Source: Clostridiales bacterium (GTDB taxonomy: Bacteria > Bacillota_A > Clostridia > Peptostreptococcales > Anaerovoracaceae). Taken from it: a DNA stretch of 7,452 nucleotides. The number at the start of each line of letters is the position of its first letter. The stretch's first letter is position 1. The notes under the pieces are model-generated. The model worked only from the letters and a program-made list of their open reading frames with translations. It had not been told where the DNA came from and ran no database searches. Below are positions 6,364 to 7,452 of this stretch, in pieces. Where the stretch lies: NCBI GenBank assembly GCA_024697655.1, contig JAILFI010000116.1:1-7452 (forward strand), given 5' to 3'. The position numbers were made by a program, and so were the translations under genes.

Positions 6364-7383
6364 ATGACAAGAGTTGCTATTAACGGTTTTGGCCGCATCG
6401 GCCGTCTTGCCTTCCGCAAAATGCACGAAGACAAGGATATCGACATCGTCGCGATCAACGACCTGACCGATCCGAAGATGCTGGCACATCTGCTCAAGTA
6501 TGACAGCGTGCAGGGCCGCTATGCGGATTTCCACACGATCACCAGCGACGGAGACAGCATCCAGGTCGACGACCGTGACATCCCCATCTACAAAGAGCCC
6601 GACGCCAGGAATCTGCCCTGGAAAGAGCTCGACGTGGACATCGTCCTCGAGTGCACCGGATTCTACACATCCAAGGAGAAGTCCCAGGCGCATATCGACG
6701 CCGGCGCCAAGAAGGTCCTGATCTCCGCCCCGGCCGGCAATGACCTGCCGACCATCGTCTACGGCGTCAACCACGAGACCCTCACCAAAGACGACAACAT
6801 CGTCAGCGGCGCGAGCTGCACCACCAACTGCCTCGCCCCCATGGCGAAAGTCCTCGCGAACTACAGAGAAGTCCGCACCGGCTTCATGACCACCATCCAC
6901 GCGTACACCGGTGACCAGATGATCCTCGACGGACCGCACAAGAAGGGCGACCTCCGCCGCGCGAGAGCCGGCGCGATCAACATCGTCCCGAACTCCACCG
7001 GCGCCGCGAAGGCGATCGGCCTGGTCATCCCGGAACTCGACGGCAAACTCATCGGCAGCGCGCAGCGCGTACCCGTGCCGTCCGGCTCCATCACCATCCT
7101 GGACGCGACCCTGAAAGACATGACGGACACCGTCAGCGTCGAGGGCATCAACGAAGCGATGAAGGCGGCGCAGAGCGAATCCTTCGGCTACACAGAGGAA
7201 GAACTCGTTTCCAGCGACGTCATCGGCATCAGCTACGGCTCTCTGTTCGACGCGACCCAGACGCTCGCCGAGCAGTGCGGCACCCACATCTTCGAAGTCC
7301 GCATCGTCGCGTGGTACGACAATGAAATGAGTTACGTCAGCCAGCTGATCCGCACCATGAAGCACCTGGGCACGCTTGTCTAG
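6364..7383 (+). CDS. gap: Glyceraldehyde-3-phosphate dehydrogenase, NAD-dependent type
   Basis: The 339-residue enzyme oxidises glyceraldehyde 3-phosphate to 1,3-bisphosphoglycerate with NAD+ and phosphate in cytoplasmic glycolysis. Residues 7-14 (NGFGRIGR) form the Rossmann nucleotide loop, and D33 in AIND favours NAD over NADP. The active-site SCTTNC segment has the catalytic C152, and H179 in [10 protein letters not shown] is its base partner. R235 (AQRVPVP) and the C-terminal WYDNEMSY (318-325) are also in place. The length is normal and no key residue is missing. GGAGG (6352-6356) sits 7 bases before the ATG. Codon choice is strongly biased to C-ending codons, as expected for high expression. 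The S-loop wording ([16 protein letters not shown]) is of the kind I recall from Lactobacillales and Erysipelotrichales. The gene stands alone before its terminator, not in an operon with phosphoglycerate kinase within the window. Confidence 0.97.
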   Translation: MTRVAINGFGRIGRLAFRKMHEDKDIDIVAINDLTDPKMLAHLLKYDSVQGRYADFHTITSDGDSIQVDDRDIPIYKEPDARNLPWKELDVDIVLECTGFYTSKEKSQAHIDAGAKKVLISAPAGNDLPTIVYGVNHETLTKDDNIVSGASCTTNCLAPMAKVLANYREVRTGFMTTIHAYTGDQMILDGPHKKGDLRRARAGAINIVPNSTGAAKAIGLVIPELDGKLIGSAQRVPVPSGSITILDATLKDMTDTVSVEGINEAMKAAQSESFGYTEEELVSSDVIGISYGSLFDATQTLAEQCGTHIFEVRIVAWYDNEMSYVSQLIRTMKHLGTLV

Positions 7384-7400
7384 GAATCGCCGATCCATAC

Positions 7401-7428
7401 AGGCCCCGCCTCCCGGCGGGGTCTTTTT
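7401..7428 (+). terminator. Rho-independent terminator after gap
   Basis: CCCCGCC (7404-7410) and GGCGGGG (7415-7421) form a perfect 7-bp stem with a 4-base loop. The stem can extend by A-T, G-C and G-T pairs to 7401 and 7424, and TCTTTTT follows (7422-7428). It lies 20 bases after the stop codon. Confidence 0.9.
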
Positions 7429-7452
7429 GTGATTCCGGAACTGCCCGTTTGG

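Noticed and set aside
6337..7398. 353-residue minus-strand open frame opposite gap
   Set aside because: Same cause: biased codons of the highly conserved dehydrogenase gene leave the opposite strand free of stops.
1..7452. CRISPR arrays, tRNA or rRNA genes, insertion sequences
   Set aside because: No regularly spaced repeats, RNA-gene signatures, transposase-like frames or terminal inverted repeats were seen.

Overview
The window holds five plus-strand genes, most likely from a member of the Firmicutes (Bacillota). The evidence is the Firmicutes-type glyceraldehyde-3-phosphate dehydrogenase, the clostridial/erysipelotrichial style of the pyruvate carboxylase-like protein, strong AGGAGG-type ribosome binding sites and hairpin-plus-T-tract terminators. 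Third codon positions in the two metabolic genes are rich in C and G, so this is not a low-GC genome. I cannot name a genus.

Layout. (1) 1-378: 3' end of a probable TetR-family regulator, closed by a terminator at 411-434. (2) 523-1890: a radical SAM protein of unknown substrate with an SPASM-like C-terminal region. (3) 1891-2048: a dense control region with repeated inverted arms and two overlapping candidate promoters. (4) 2049-5294: a long pyruvate carboxylase-like protein followed by a strong terminator. (5) 5400-5448: a promoter with a 20-bp-period direct repeat, then a DeoR-family regulator at 5536-6282. (6) 6364-7383: glyceraldehyde-3-phosphate dehydrogenase, followed by a terminator at 7401-7428.

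The most striking feature is the pyruvate carboxylase homologue. Its biotin carboxylase half looks intact. The protein ends where the biotin carrier domain should begin, and no biotinylation motif occurs anywhere downstream. In the carboxyltransferase domain the metal-binding Asp is Ser, the lysine that is normally carbamylated and binds the metal is Glu, and the catalytic Thr is Tyr, while the surrounding fold residues are well kept. This looks like a repurposed paralogue rather than a normal anaplerotic enzyme or a decaying gene. The reference residues are recalled from known families; no alignment was run.

The regulator next to the glycolytic dehydrogenase suggests sugar-responsive control of lower glycolysis, similar in layout to cggR-gapA but with a DeoR-type protein. 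The TetR and radical SAM genes look like a second, separate regulator-target pair.
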